A DNA stretch of 64,000 nt. It comes from Haliclona indistincta (Eukaryota; Porifera; Demospongiae; Haplosclerida; Chalinidae). The translations under genes and the position numbers were made by a program. The notes beneath the pieces were generated by a model that saw only the letters and a program-made list of their open reading frames with translations, searched no databases and was not told where the DNA came from. This document shows, one piece after another, positions 22,531 to 34,329 of the stretch (positions are counted from its first letter, which is position 1; the number at the start of each line of letters is the position of its first letter). The stretch is from positions 9,467,152 through 9,531,151 of the forward strand of contig OZ024784.1 in NCBI GenBank assembly GCA_964017065.1, given 5' to 3'.

Positions 22531-23707
22531 TGTAGTTGACTATAGCTAGTTCAGCTTAGCTTGTTGCTGTTGACTGACACCTAACGTGCATTCAGCTTGT
22601 GACAAATATTGATCTTATGTACAGCCACTGATGTAGGGATCTATGGTCTGTTAGCAAGTCAATCGTGTTACCATTCCATGCTTGTTCCTTGTTAGTTTAC
22701 ATTGTGGACCAGTGGTAGATTTCACAACCCTACATCCTTTTGATTTCGATAGAAATCTTTTTAATTTCTTGTTTGTGTCCTTTTTTCTTTTTAGCGAAGT
22801 GCAGTTCAATATCATGCACGTACTGAGCTGTCTTTGTTTCCACCATTGGTTTAGTTTTCCTGTTGTTGGTGGCTTTTCTTTATTATTAAGAATTTTAAAC
22901 TTGTAGCTAATAATAATTGTTATGCTCTATATATCAGCTCGCCTACACATGCATGCATGCATGCATGCAGTGGATACGAGCCCCGCCCACAATTGTTTGT
23001 AGACATGTACGGCGGTTGTAATTATCTGGCAAGCGCAGAATGGTGATTCTATACGAGCTTACCGTTCTTCGAAGACTCCAGACAAATGCATGTACATGTA
23101 TGTGCTCTCCGTGATCCATAAGGCGCGCGGCGATACTCACATAATCAAGCTAGTGTTTGGTCACGTGCGCTAACCACTGCTTGGTCACGTGCGTATTGCG
23201 CAATCACATAAATGGCGTCTAACACTTAGCTGACATGGATCACGATCGAGAAATAGCGGAATTTATATCGACGTTTCGCTAAAAACTAAGTTCAAAGGGC
23301 ACCTGCCAGGAGAATTTCATGACTGTTCATGGGTGTTTTGGTCTCGGCATTGCTCGCGTAAAGGCGCTAGGCGCGCTGAAGAAAGAAAGAAAGAAGAAAA
23401 CGAAGATGACGAAACTCGATTTTCACCGTTTCCAGGTTCGTCACTTTAGTAACAATCTCGAGCAATCTCCTTGCTACTGTAAGATGGGGCAACGCCAGAT
23501 AGCAGATTTAAGTGTCTTTGGACGTATAAAATTCATCACCAGGCGAAATATCAGCGTTTGAACGCTAATACATTGTATGTAGCCGCCATCTTGTTTTCTC
23601 GTTCAACCCTACATAGGGAGACACTACCATGTCTCCCTAATAACCATTTTTGATTCTTTTTTCTATACTACCATCGGATGGGTGTGTATTACGGCATGTA
23701 AAGCCGA
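22531..23707. other. Spacer with ATGC microsatellite and a weak R3 relative
   Basis: A CATG/GCAT microsatellite lies at about 22947-22969. From about 23150 to 23640 the sequence resembles family R3 (purine tract GAAAGAAAGAAAG, the phrase GTAGCCGCCATCTTGTTTTC). No gene is supported. Confidence 0.5.
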
Positions 23708-24698
23708 CAAGTGATCATAAAGACAACCATACTATGTTGCAATTGCACTGTGATTGACAACTTGTTCATCATCGTGTTTCAGTCTCAAAATGGTTATTAA
23801 CCACTACTATTGTAAATAGTTTGCAGGTCAGTGAGAATGCAATTTCACTGAATTCTACTCTGAGACATCACTATAGGGTCCATTGTAGGTATAAATCCAC
23901 TATGAGAGTAGCATTTCACCACTGCAGAGAGACAAGACTAGCTCAGTAGGGTCTAGAGCTTGTCAATAAAATGATTTACTGATCCATATATTCTCACATA
24001 GCCTGGCCTAGTCTACTGTAGAATGTACATGTCAGGCGAGCTCTATAGACCCTCGTTTTAGTACTAGTGGAATATCAGGCTTTCCCTGCAGTGGCATCAG
24101 GTTAGCAACAGCATGCGCAGTGAAATACATACACTCATAGTGCACCTACGACTGTAGAATGAACAGGTGAGCTCCAGATCCTAGTTTTAGTGGAATCTCT
24201 CCCTGCAGTGGCACCAGGCTGGCAACAGCAGTGAAATACATACTCTCATAGTGCACATACGACTGTAGAATGAACAGGCGAGCTCCATACCCAAGTTTTA
24301 GTGGAATCTCTCCCTGCAGTGGCACCAGGCTGGCAACAGCAGTGAAATACATACTCTCATACTGCACCTACGACTGTAGAATGTCCAGACCCTAGTTTCA
24401 GTGGAATCTCTCCCAACAGGCTGGCAACAGTGAAATACATATTCTTATAGTGCACCTAGTACTACTGTAGAACGCACCGGCAAGCACTACGAGACCCTAG
24501 TTTTAGAGAAAGATCACTCCGCAGTATAGTACCATACCCACAGTTTGTGTGTTTTTAAGAGTACTGTAATAATATTATGTTTGAATATTGACAACTTGTT
24601 CATCTGTTCAATGATTATTGACAAGAAAGCAGCAATCGATGATTTTGTTTCAGTTACTAATCAGTTGCAACATAGTATGGTTGTCTGAATGATCACTT
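23708..24698. mobile_element. 991-bp TIR element with internal 111-bp tandem repeats
   Basis: Ends CAAGTGATC at 23708 and GATCACTTG at 24698 belong to inverted termini of about 36 bp that include the reverse complements of AACATAGTATGGTTGTC. Inside, a 111-bp unit (TCATAGTGCACCTACGACTG...) starts at 24135, 24246 and 24357 with a partial unit after, spanning about 24020-24470. No target duplication was recognised and no transposase is encoded. Confidence 0.82.
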
Positions 24699-25831
24699 GG
24701 CAGCTTTACGTGCATGCCATAACACACTGCACCCATCTGATGGTAGTATCTGTTGACAGCTCCTGTGTTGTGAAAAGAGGAATAATCATTTTATGTAGAC
24801 CATCTCCTAATACCATAACAGTTGATTTTCATCTCACTTCGAATAGTGTCAGCATGCGTGTGTGGCTAGTGTATAGTCATGCTCACGACAACCATGCACA
24901 TACTCACGCTATTCGAAGTGAATGAAATCATGACAAAATTAATAATAACACAACAATCAAAGTATGGCCATCAGTGGATGCAAAAAATGCAAACTATAAG
25001 ACACATTGTCAACTCTTTACAATTAAGGTACATCGACATTACAGTGTGTGATGGGAGTAGTAATCACTGAGTGTGTGATAGAGCATAAAAAGTACTTGGT
25101 GAGTGATAAAGTCAATGAGTTACTGGACGAGTGCTACAGAGTAGTGTGGGTGATAGAGACACACAAAACATGATACAAAGTGCATAGAAATCTTGTCTTA
25201 CAATAATTATTGAGACTGTCATCACCACCACAGCAACTCGTGCATTGTATCAGTGAATGGTTGACTCGCTAGCACATCTGAGGTAATGTAAGAGATTGTG
25301 TGTATATGATGCAATAGGTGTATGAGAGATATAACTCTTATTGACCGTCAATAATCGGCAGTGTCGTATTCTGGCAAATAAACAGACACATAATTATATG
25401 CAGACACATGTATAGGCTAGCAGAGCATACCCGACAGACCCACAGGTTAATTACACTATTACAGACCTAGTCACACAGGCACTGACACTCAAGCTAGCTA
25501 GCTGCCACTAGGTGAAGGACACTGCTATATAGCCTAGCTAACAGAGGCGGCACCATGACTCACACTATACACTCAGTGACACAGAGACAGGTCCACGGAG
25601 ACAGTGACACGCACACAAGGGACTGGGTGACCCGTTACTGGCAGAAGAAACATACTTGCAGTACACATGGTCGATGGTGGATAGACCACGCCCACATCGG
25701 TAACACCTACGAGCCCACGTCCGCGCTGCCGCGGCCGCGGCCAAAATTGTTCTTACTTTATACGTCTACGTTATTTTTGATACAAACGGCGCGCCATACG
25801 TGAGGTGAATTAGAGAACGGTGAATTAGAGC
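24699..25831. other. Spacer with one small inverted repeat, no gene seen
   Basis: CACTTCGAATAG near 24836 is repeated inverted as CTATTCGAAGTG near 24910, bracketing about 60 bp. Short ACACTCA-type runs lie near 25440-25620. No coding region with recognisable features. Confidence 0.45.
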
Positions 25832-25971
25832 GAACATGAGCGACGTGATGTTGAAAGTAGTGAACTTTACCTACTCGTTACATCATGTACCTGTCTTAAT
25901 AACATTTTGATCGCATTCACCGAACGGTTCAATTTTGCCGCGTGTGTATTACGTCATATCATACTAAGACG

Positions 25972-26688
25972 ATGGATCCTGATACTACTATTCCAGTGCG
26001 TGATTATTCTTCAAAGAAAGAAGAACAACTTCTAAGGAGAAGAGTGCGTGAAAGAGCTCGCCGAGCTGCTGAAACTGCAGAGGAAAAAGAGCAGAGACTG
26101 AGCAAGCGAAGAGCTCGTGATAAGGCGCGACGTGCTGCCCAGCGTGATGAACAGCATGCTGAACAAAGAAAAACAATGCTACAGCAGTTGAGACGCCAAC
26201 AGCAAGAACGACGTGATGCTGAGAGTAGTAAACAGAGAGAAGACAGGCTGCAGCACATGAGAGACCAAGAACACGAGCGACGTGATGCTGAGAATAGTGA
26301 ACAAAGAGAAAACAGGCTACAGCACATGAGAGACCAAGAACATGAGCGACGTGATGTTGAAAGTAGTGAACAAAGAGAAAACAGGCTACAGCACATGAGA
26401 GACCAAGAACATGAGCGACGTGATGCTGAGGATCTAGCACAGAGAGATAGTCGACTACAGCGTTTGCGAGAGAGTCGACAAAGACAACCTGATCATCCAC
26501 AAATTGCTCTTTTTGATCAGCCAGCTGTTAGAGCCAAGATGCTCAATTTTCACATGTCTATTAGCACTATAGAGGTGCCTTTGTGTCCGAGAGGAAGCGA
26601 CAGAGAGAAAAAAGAGCCAGAGAAATTGAAGAAGAAGAAAGTATTAAGAAAAGAATTAAGATTGAAGAGACGGAGAGAGAGAGAATAA
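25972..26688 (+). CDS. Arg/Glu-rich coiled-coil protein with 23-residue repeats (Helitron-N-terminal-like), frame broken near the end
   Basis: ATG at 25972 opens 238 residues made almost wholly of charged helix. Four 23-residue units of the type RLQHMRDQEHERRDAE follow a KRRARDKARRAA stretch. After residue 175 comes HPQIALFDQPAVRAKM, resembling the linker that follows such repeats in Helitron-associated proteins. The 23-residue period equals that of the Helitron protein at 3778-5620 although the sequences differ. At about 26590 the frame changes: the continuation RKRQREKRAREIEEEE is open in another frame to a TGA at 26748-26750, so a 1-2 bp indel or an unseen short intron is likely. No Rep or helicase follows, so this is probably the orphaned 5' part of an element. 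Confidence 0.6.
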   Translation: MDPDTTIPVRDYSSKKEEQLLRRRVRERARRAAETAEEKEQRLSKRRARDKARRAAQRDEQHAEQRKTMLQQLRRQQQERRDAESSKQREDRLQHMRDQEHERRDAENSEQRENRLQHMRDQEHERRDVESSEQRENRLQHMRDQEHERRDAEDLAQRDSRLQRLRESRQRQPDHPQIALFDQPAVRAKMLNFHMSISTIEVPLCPRGSDREKKEPEKLKKKKVLRKELRLKRRRERE

Positions 26689-26956
26689 GAACAGCTGCAG
26701 CAGAAAAAGATTCTGCAGCACCAAAGAAGAAGTCAGTTACTTTTAAATGACTATTATCCCATTATCATCATCATTATACAATCGCTATATCAACTATCTT
26801 GAACTATAATCATCATTCATATTGCTATCCATTCTATTATTCCAACCAACTATCCGATTTTGTGATTTTTACTGTTACATGTACGTACAGTTCGCTCAGG
26901 CTCGCCCCACATTGTCTTTACAATCATCTAGTTAATAGTAATTATACCCGGGGACT

Positions 26957-27578
26957 CAGAGGAGGTTGGCCACGCGTCATCGATCATCATTTCTACGTAT
27001 GCAATGCGTAGGCCGAGTTCATGAATAACTTAAATTAATAGACTTTTTGGAACCTCATGAATTTATTCATATTATATGAATTTGCTGATTTGCTACTAGT
27101 TGGAGGCGCAGGACAGAGCGAAACTGTTTGCAAGCGTTCAAGAAGTTGTTAACCGACCAAAAGAAGGTCGTATTTCAGGAGGCTTGGCTCGGCTTGGCCG
27201 TTTTGGTTGCCACACTGTGAAACATTGGGAAGAAGCAGAAGATGGTCTACGGTGACCATGAGCGCCGAAGGAACGCTGTGAGCATTTGAAACAGCATTGG
27301 AGCTTGCCAACATTATTGTAGGACCGCTTATAACAGTCGTACAGCATACTGAGCACAGCCTACCGCTAGTCAAGGCTACAGCATTCAATCACTGCTAGCA
27401 GCAGTTCTACATCACTCGTGGACAGCCTCGTGTACATTTGGTCTCCATTCGCACAGCACTGACTGTAGCTGGACTGCCAGCAGCTCTGCTGCAGCATCGG
27501 TGGGCGGGGCTCTTTGCTATTTCAATGTCATGTGATCGTGCGTGTAAGTATGACGCGTGGCCAACCTCCTCTGATCTG
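26957..27578. mobile_element. 622-bp TIR element with 9-bp target duplication (MULE-like MITE)
   Basis: Termini share CAGAGGAGGTTGGCCACGCG in inverted orientation; the right end has an extra ATCTG. CCGGGGACT flanks it at 26948-26956 and 27579-27587, and the uninterrupted site is present in R1 copy 1 near 19415. A 9-bp duplication fits Mutator-like elements. No transposase frame. Confidence 0.88.
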
Positions 27579-27979
27579 CCGGGGACTCGTGCAACTTAGC
27601 GTCACGTGATCTTGAGCACGTGATTTTCTGTCGCCCGCATTATATTGCACGCTCCTCGCCTTGTCTCCGCTGCTACTCCTCGCCGTCGCTGCCCTGTCTC
27701 CGTTGCTCCTCGCTGTCCTGTCCTGCGCTACCCTGCCCCCTGTCCTGTCACACTCCCGAGCACTCCTCACTTGCTTGTGAGTTGTAAGCTAATAATAATT
27801 ATTATAATTTATATACATGTATATATAATTATATATATATTACACTGCCTATATTTACATGTGTGTAATGAGCTAGCGTATTTGTAAGTCTTAATTATGC
27901 CAAAGCCTGTCTTCTCTTTTTGATGTGTCACGTCACAGTCATTAATGGCATAGATATATTGATGATCGGACACCATGTA

Positions 27980-28807
27980 GAGTAACCCGGGGCTATTTCG
28001 TGACGTTTTGGCGTTAGAGCGTTCGTTCGACTTTACTTGACTGCTAACTCTTTCGCGTACCCAGGATCCAAATTTTACTTGCACCTACAGAATTAGCAGT
28101 CTTATTCGAACTGCTCACATATAAATTTATGCTGATACAGTGTAAAAATATTGGACAGCAAGCCGTTTTTTCACTCGACCGTCTTGGGGCTATTTCGACA
28201 CCACCGGGGCTATTTCGAGACGGATTTCATCATGGATAAAGCTGTAAGTGCACGCATGCATGATGCAGATCACTAGTACTGTTGATTGTTATACTCTTAA
28301 TTCTGCCTCGCAGATATCAGAATGCTGTTGTTATATTGGCTGGACGGTGGAAGAGTTACAGTACGAGACTTTCATCTGCACGTACCATACTGCACCTCAG
28401 AGCTTTCTGTTCTTGATTTGACTTATTTTTTGTTACCATACTATTTAAATGAGTGAACACTTACCTTGTCTGCAACAAAACTGGCAAAAAAAACCAGCTA
28501 AAAAGCGCACAAAAACAGCAAAAAACAACCGCAAATCTCAGCGTTTTGTTAACGATTATTGTTTTTTCCCCGCTTATTTTTCTCTCAAGCGCTTTCTATT
28601 GGTCAACGAGTCTGGTACCAGTGTATAGAGGAATCTATTCTCATGTTAGCAGTACCAGGCTCGACATTCACAATCGTTGCTATCGAATGTTACGACGGAA
28701 AGAGCGAAGGTAGTCAAGCGGGGCTATTCCGTAAGTAAGTTTGGCTTCCTCAATTGATTTGTATGTGTCACGAAATAGCCCCGTCACGAAATAGCCCCGT
28801 GTTACTC
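27980..28807. mobile_element. 828-bp TA-associated element with repeated GGGGCTATTTCG motifs
   Basis: Ends GAGTAACCCGGGGC and CCGTGTTACTC are inverted repeats continuing through CTATTTCGTGAC. TA precedes it at 27978-27979 and follows at 28808-28809. The motif GGGGCTATTTCG or a close variant occurs about six times, including two inverted copies side by side at 28768-28795. It is absent from R1 copies 1 and 3. No protein frame was found. Confidence 0.85.
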
Positions 28808-28811
28808 TATA

Positions 28812-29359
28812 GAGGTTGTGCGTGTGACGTCACGAATCGAACGCACGTGATGCACACGGCCATTTTGAGTGTCAACTGCAAGAAACAACGTGCTCTGCTC
28901 TCGTTTGTAAGCTGCACCGCTCAGTAAAAAGTGGATAGCAGTCTTGCTTAGTACCAGGGCTACACAGAAGACGAAGCAAAAAAGTGCGGCAGAGCAAGAA
29001 TAGCGACTTTCTTTAAACAGACCTTTCAGTGGCCAGGCTTCGCTCGTACAGTACGTACGAGTCCTTGTAGTCTATCCCACGTCAAAGCAGTGTTGTTAGA
29101 ACGGCTTCAACCATCTGGATACCGTACCTTGAGCGGAGGCAAGTGCTGCCGTTCCACGAGAGTGCCCTTACTTGGTGCATACAGCTTGTAGTATTGTTGT
29201 ATTCCACTTAGCAGTGCTTGTTTGCACCATAGCGTGACTGTACAGCTTTACCTAGCTATCAAAAATGCTAAAGTACTTCTTGTCTGACACTCAAAATGGC
29301 GTCGTAGCAACGGTTACTAACACGAAAAATGTGCGTCAAAGTTGTATGTGCACAACCTC
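28812..29359. mobile_element. 546-bp family TA MITE (TIR GAGGTTGTGC), second copy
   Basis: Same element as 19822-20367, flanked by TA at 28810-28811 and 29360-29361, at the same position of R1. That position means it was already in R1 when R1 spread, except for the 42.4 kb copy which lacks it. Confidence 0.92.
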
Positions 29360-29811
29360 TATAATCGGACGCTTGCGTCCGGCTTGTGAAAAGCTAACAA
29401 GTTCGCTGTTTGTATGACCGTATAGGACCATCATAGCACTACATACGCGTACCTTCCATAAGCCATGATTCATCGCTGCTGAATAGTTATGCGACACAGA
29501 AGGCCATTGTCCGTAGCTTTGTAATGTCGGACGACGCCATATGTTTTCGGACGATCAGTCCTATGTTAGCTAGACTCGCATCTGCCAGCAGCCGAACTAC
29601 ACTTATCCATAGGTCTGCTAGTGGGTAACAACTGGCAGCAGTAACGAACGATTCCTTCTAGTACAATCTTCTGGTAAACCATAGATAATATATACTACGT
29701 AACCGGGATAAGAAACTTCAAAAACCGGATGTGCAGATGCGCGTTGCGCTGACGTGACGTAATATGACGTGTACGAGTAGGAAATTATAAATGCACAACT
29801 AGAATGTTTCA

Positions 29812-29988
29812 ATGGCTACTGCTCTCGCTACTAGCACTACTCACGCTGCTGCTACTACATCCATCTTGACGGAAATTTGTGAATTAGAGGAACTCAAGAA
29901 TACAATGGTTAAGCTTACCAATAGGATTTTAGCTACTGCTAGGAATCGGCTTGCTAATGACAATAGCCAGAAAGTTGTGAACTTCTGA
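29812..29988 (+). CDS. Small hypothetical open frame, 58 aa
   Basis: ATG at 29812 to TGA at 29986-29988 encodes an Ala/Thr-rich start followed by a short predicted helix (ELEELKNTMVKLTNRILATA). It begins 92 bp after an R1 end and is preceded by CRE-like TGACGT motifs at 29750-29770. I do not recognise it and coding status is doubtful; the leucine-spaced helix is its only protein-like property. Confidence 0.25.
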   Translation: MATALATSTTHAAATTSILTEICELEELKNTMVKLTNRILATARNRLANDNSQKVVNF

Positions 29989-31927
29989 TCGATAAGCTAC
30001 ATAAGTCCTACTCAGAAATGTTGGATTCAGTAGAGATATGCAGACTTGTTGTATCATAACTCTGACACATCTCATACATTATGTTCAATTTCGAACATTA
30101 AATTTTGTATTAATAATGATCACATGAAAATTTCAACTTCTGTACACCAATTCTGTATTTGCTTCTGCTTTCCTTTCTTGTCTTGCTTCAAGTTACACTC
30201 TTTGTATGGAAACAGAACCAGCTCTGTGAGTACATGACTACAATGTCACAATAATTATGTATAAACACACTGTAGGAGTTTTAATTATAATTCTTGTTCA
30301 AAGTATTATCTACAAAACCTAATATGCCCAGTCCATACAACTATAGTCCAACTACCTGAAACACCACACACATAATAGATAAGTCAAGTAAATTCTATGA
30401 ATATGTGTTTGTAAAACATGCACTAAAATAGCACAAAAACATGTATATCGAGCTAATCGAACGAGTTAGTCATACAAAACCAAGCCTAGTCCATGCAGAA
30501 TTCTTAGTAGATCAACATGGAAATGACTAGAAACACAGGCAATGGTTCACAAACGAGAATATGTGTTTTTAGCTGTTGAAGCGTACTTTTCACTTACTTT
30601 ATAGCCACAGACTCGCTTTCCCATTTCCACAGAATAGCTTTCCTCCATTTATTATCATTGCCGATCGGCAATGATATGTAGGGATGACCTCGAATTAAGA
30701 TGGCGGCTACTCATGTGTGAAAATGAGTTTTCGCACATATCTCTACTGTTATACATTTCTACTGCATTTTAGCTATCTCTGAGGGAATCTGAAGTGTAAG
30801 CGCTTGTAGGAAGTCCATGAAAGTCGCCGGGACTGCTTGCTCGACGACGAAAATCAAGATGGCGACTCTCAGGGAGCAAGTTGCAGATCTTCGCTGTTTT
30901 AACGTTTCTCGAGAATCCAGACATCTAGGATTGATCAGACGATTGTTCTGAGCATGAAAATACGTTTGGCGAAGCTGGCAGACGTTTCTAAAGTGGTAAA
31001 CTGAAATCGCCGCCCACGCGAATTGTTCATCTTCTTTCTTCTTCTTCTTCTTCTTCTTTCAACGAGCCTAGCGCTGTCCTGAGTGAACGAATCAATACCA
31101 AATCTGCACAATCGCACGTGTATATATCTGGAATAGTGCACTTACTTCTTAGATAGGCATCAAACACTACCAGAAGTGAGTAATCCTTGAAAAACATGGT
31201 TTTTGGGCCGTTTTGGACTGAAGACGCCATTAAATAATTAACCCTCTTGTCGCTCCTTATCATTAACTCTGCCCACTTCAGTTTTGCAGCTATCTCGATC
31301 GATACTGCGTTTTGTCTCTACTCTGGACGCTTCAGCGCGCAAGCCAGACGTATGAAATTTGTCTAGAGCAGTACTATACCCTAAGTAACACTGAGGCTGT
31401 TCGTTAAAGCTTCAGATGGCGGGTTAAAACTGACGTCCCCAGACGTGAACTGTACTAGGTTACCGGCAGCAAGAGTCTAGGTTCCTACACCACGCAGCGT
31501 AAGTTGTAAAGGACTAGAAGCCTCTGTGAGTGTGATATTGACGTCAACAAGGTTCTACTAGGCGTGCTCCAGTGCTCCTACTATTAGGCTTTCAGCATCA
31601 TGAGTTGTCTCTAGTCACCTTCATCCGGCATTAGCCTAATGTACTAAAAAGCCCCAGTATCATGTTGTCAAATCATACTTGGACTTGATATTTTGCTGTC
31701 TGCGTCCTCAACCTCTTTAACTATTTTAAACCTTTCATTGAATGATCGGTAATATTAAACATTATTTAAAAAAACACTCCTTACTCTCAAGACCATGTGC
31801 ACGTTCACATCTGCTAGACTCACTAGTAACTGCATGCTGCTCACAGAGTTGTCAAAATGAAATAACATCTAACATAGAATACAACTAATAAGTTCAAACT
31901 GATAGTGATCAAAAAAGTAACAGGAAC
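29989..31927. other. Spacer with a perfect 24-bp palindrome and a weak R3 relative
   Basis: A perfect palindrome TATCATTGCCGA/TCGGCAATGATA lies at about 30652-30675. From about 30680 to 31300 sequence related to family R3 recurs (ATGGCGGCTAC, a CTTCTTCTTC tract at 31030-31060). No gene is supported; the rest is AT-rich. Confidence 0.5.
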
Positions 31928-32296
31928 AAGTAAAGTAAAAAAGCTTTAATAAAAAACAACTAAAAGTGTAGGGATGACTCTTAAAAAAGAAAGGAACAAG
32001 ATGGGATGATGCTTGCAAAATTAAAGGAACAAGATGGGATGATGCTTGCAAAAGTAAAGGAACAAGATGGGATGATGCTTGCAAAAGTAAAAGTCCCAAG
32101 TATCCCTACATCAGCGGCTTGAAGGAGGACGCAGTCCGATGGAGTAATTGACGGTTGTAAATAACTATAGAGGTGTCTGTGTTTAGGAGGACGCAGTCCG
32201 ATGAAGTAGTTGACAATTGTAAATAACTAGAGGTATTCTGTGTTTAGGAGGACGCAGTCCGATGAAGCAGTTGACAGTTGTAAATAACTAGAGGTA

Positions 32297-32684
32297 CCGT
32301 AGGGCGGTATTTTTCCGTGGCGTACAATTTTCGCGACAGCAATAATTCGCGAAATTTATTTTCGTTTTGACTGGAGGGAGAGGCCACACCCAGACCACAC
32401 CCGTTAATTATTGAACTCGCCTGCCTAATAGCGCTATAGCTGAAGCAGGCATAAGATCAGATAATGGACCATCCGGATTTGGGAGAACAGAACTCTTTTT
32501 CTCGCTCTTCTTAAAATACTTCAACAGCGCCATTATCTAATCTATTTGAATGAGCTGCATGCGCTGCGCAAGCTCAGTAAATGACCACACCCATCACCCG
32601 CCCATTAATTTCGCGATTTTAATTTTCGGGATTTGGCCTGAAATTCGCGAAAATTGTACGCCACGGAAAAATACCGCCCTACGG
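32297..32684. mobile_element. 388-bp TA MITE (TIR CCGTAGGGCGG)
   Basis: Inverted ends of about 40 bp start CCGTAGGGCGGTATTTTTCC, with TA at 32295-32296 and 32685-32686. It interrupts the minisatellite unit at GAGGTA. No coding frame. Tc1/mariner-type by its TA target. Confidence 0.92.
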
Positions 32685-32971
32685 TATACTGTTTGGAGGA
32701 CGCAGTCGGATGAAGTAATTGACGGTTGTAAATAACTGTGTTTAGGAGGACGCAGTCCGATAAGTAGTTGACAGTTGTAAATAACTAGAGGTATCTGTGT
32801 TTTGGAGGACACAGTCTGATGAAGTAATTGACGGTTGTAAAGGTATATAGGAAGAGGATTCTGCATTTGTCAATTGGCTGATGTAGGGATACTTGGGACT
32901 TTTACTTTTGCAAGCATCATCCCATCTTGTTCCTTTACTTTTGCAAGCATCATCCCATCTTGTTCCTTTAA

Positions 32972-34329
32972 GGTAGGACCGGTGTCAAAATTCATCTCTT
33001 GGATTTTTGTTGGTTTTACAGTATATGTACATTTTAGACTGATAAGTAAAATTCCAGCGTTACAGTACTGAATTCTGATTGGTTCTGGAGATATGCTACT
33101 AAAAAAATGTCACTTTTAATGATATTCACGCAACAATAATTAGATTCAAGCAACAATAATTAGATTCACGCAACAATAATGGAATATGGTGTTGAGGTGT
33201 GGCATCCATATCTCTCTAAGGACACACAGGCTTTAGAAAATGTGCAGAAATTTGCACTTCGCATTTGTTCTAATAACTGGCAAGCTAACTACCATAACTT
33301 ACTTGAGCATTATAATTTACCTACTTTGGAAAATCGTCGTCTATATCTGTCTTTGTGCACTTTCTTTAAAATCGTACACAAACTTAGTTATTTTCCCGCT
33401 TCCCTTATACCATCTCATTTTTCTTTCTCTGCTCTCCGTTCTTCTAATCCTCATAATTTCATTATTCCTTTCTCTCGTACTTATCAGTCTGCCAACTCTT
33501 TCATGTTTCGTTCTATTAAATTATGGAATAACCTACCTACAGATGCTAAACTGTGTACTGACCTTAAGTTATTTAAAAAACTTATTTTACCTTTATTTAG
33601 TTAACTTAATTAATTATACCTACCACTACTAGCACGATTTGCTAAATGTGTGTTATTTCTATAAAAAAAACAAAAAAAAACAAAAAAAACAAAAAAAACC
33701 ACAAGCTACACCACGCTTCCAAATTTGGAACAGTATTAGCTAAGCGTTTGCTTGTGTCATTAAATAGAATAACGACTAAAATGTGCGCGTGGAGAACAAG
33801 AAAGGACTGATTTGTACAGAACCACGAAGCCTGGCGGGCTCATACTCAGCGAAGGAGTATCAACAGTACTCAAGAGTTGCTACATGGATTCTTCAACAAG
33901 TTTGCGTTGTTCTTAGCAGAGGCCGCATCAGCAGGATCCAAGTCGGCTGCTCTAGGCAATGTTTACACAATGTAGCTAAAAACGATGAGCATTGAGAACA
34001 CATCTCTTTGTGATTGCGGCCTCTGCAGAAAAGTTAGCTCTTTGCGTCCCCTAAACAACTGAGAAACTGAAATTACTGGATCTCTTTCTGTCAGCGAGAA
34101 AAACAAGATAATGTAATTTAACTACACTTTACAATACTTTACAACGACGAAAATTTTGCAGAACCTAAGAACTTTGAAAGTCTCATTTGCAATGTGCATA
34201 CAAACTAACCTCTCTGCTTTAACTATTTGAAAAAATAATGTCTCTAGCTTGCTCGGTTCTACCACAATAATTGTTTGTTTTGGTATACCAAGAATTCACC
34301 GAAATTCACACCTTGACACCGGTCCTACC
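32972..34329. mobile_element. 1358-bp TTAA element (TIR GGTAGGACCGGTGTCAA) carrying a LINE fragment
   Basis: Termini GGTAGGACCGGTGTCAA and its reverse complement are flanked by TTAA at 32968-32971 and 34330-34333. The uninterrupted arm at about 32015-32030 gives the empty site (TTAA in AATTAAAGG). It fits a non-autonomous piggyBac-type element. The LINE piece at 33179-33702 lies inside it. Confidence 0.88.
33179..33702 (+). pseudogene. 5'-truncated non-LTR retrotransposon, C-terminal reverse-transcriptase tail
   Basis: The frame 33179-33604 encodes 141 residues starting EYGVEVWHPYLSKD and including LENVQKFALRIC and LWNNLPTDAK, the familiar C-terminal end of LINE reverse transcriptases of the CR1/Jockey kind. 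The catalytic region is missing. An A-rich tail with interspersed C runs from about 33661 to 33702, as expected after target-primed insertion. Just upstream are three short tandem copies of ACGCAACAATAATTAGATTC (about 33127-33180). The start is simply the truncation point, not a real initiation site. Confidence 0.85.

Larger units (their letters stand above)
26930..29720. repeat. Dispersed family R1, copy 2, with three nested insertions
   Basis: The R1 sequence starts at about 26930 (TTAATAGTAATTATACCCGG), is split by 26957-27578, resumes at 27579, is split again by 27980-28807, carries the 546-bp family element at 28812-29359, and ends near 29720 with TACTACGTAACCGGGATAAG. This copy preserves the site where the Tigger element inserted in the R1 copy split between 34.6 and 42.1 kb. 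Confidence 0.9.

Noticed and set aside
22267..22539. Frames spanning N gaps (also 61075-61392)
   Set aside because: They consist mostly of unknown bases.
24146..24367. Repeated 37-residue frame on the minus strand
   Set aside because: It follows the 111-bp tandem repeat (37 codons), which is open by period only.
26004..26500. Cys/Ser/Leu-rich minus-strand frames
   Set aside because: Antisense of the Arg/Glu-rich repeats of the plus-strand gene.
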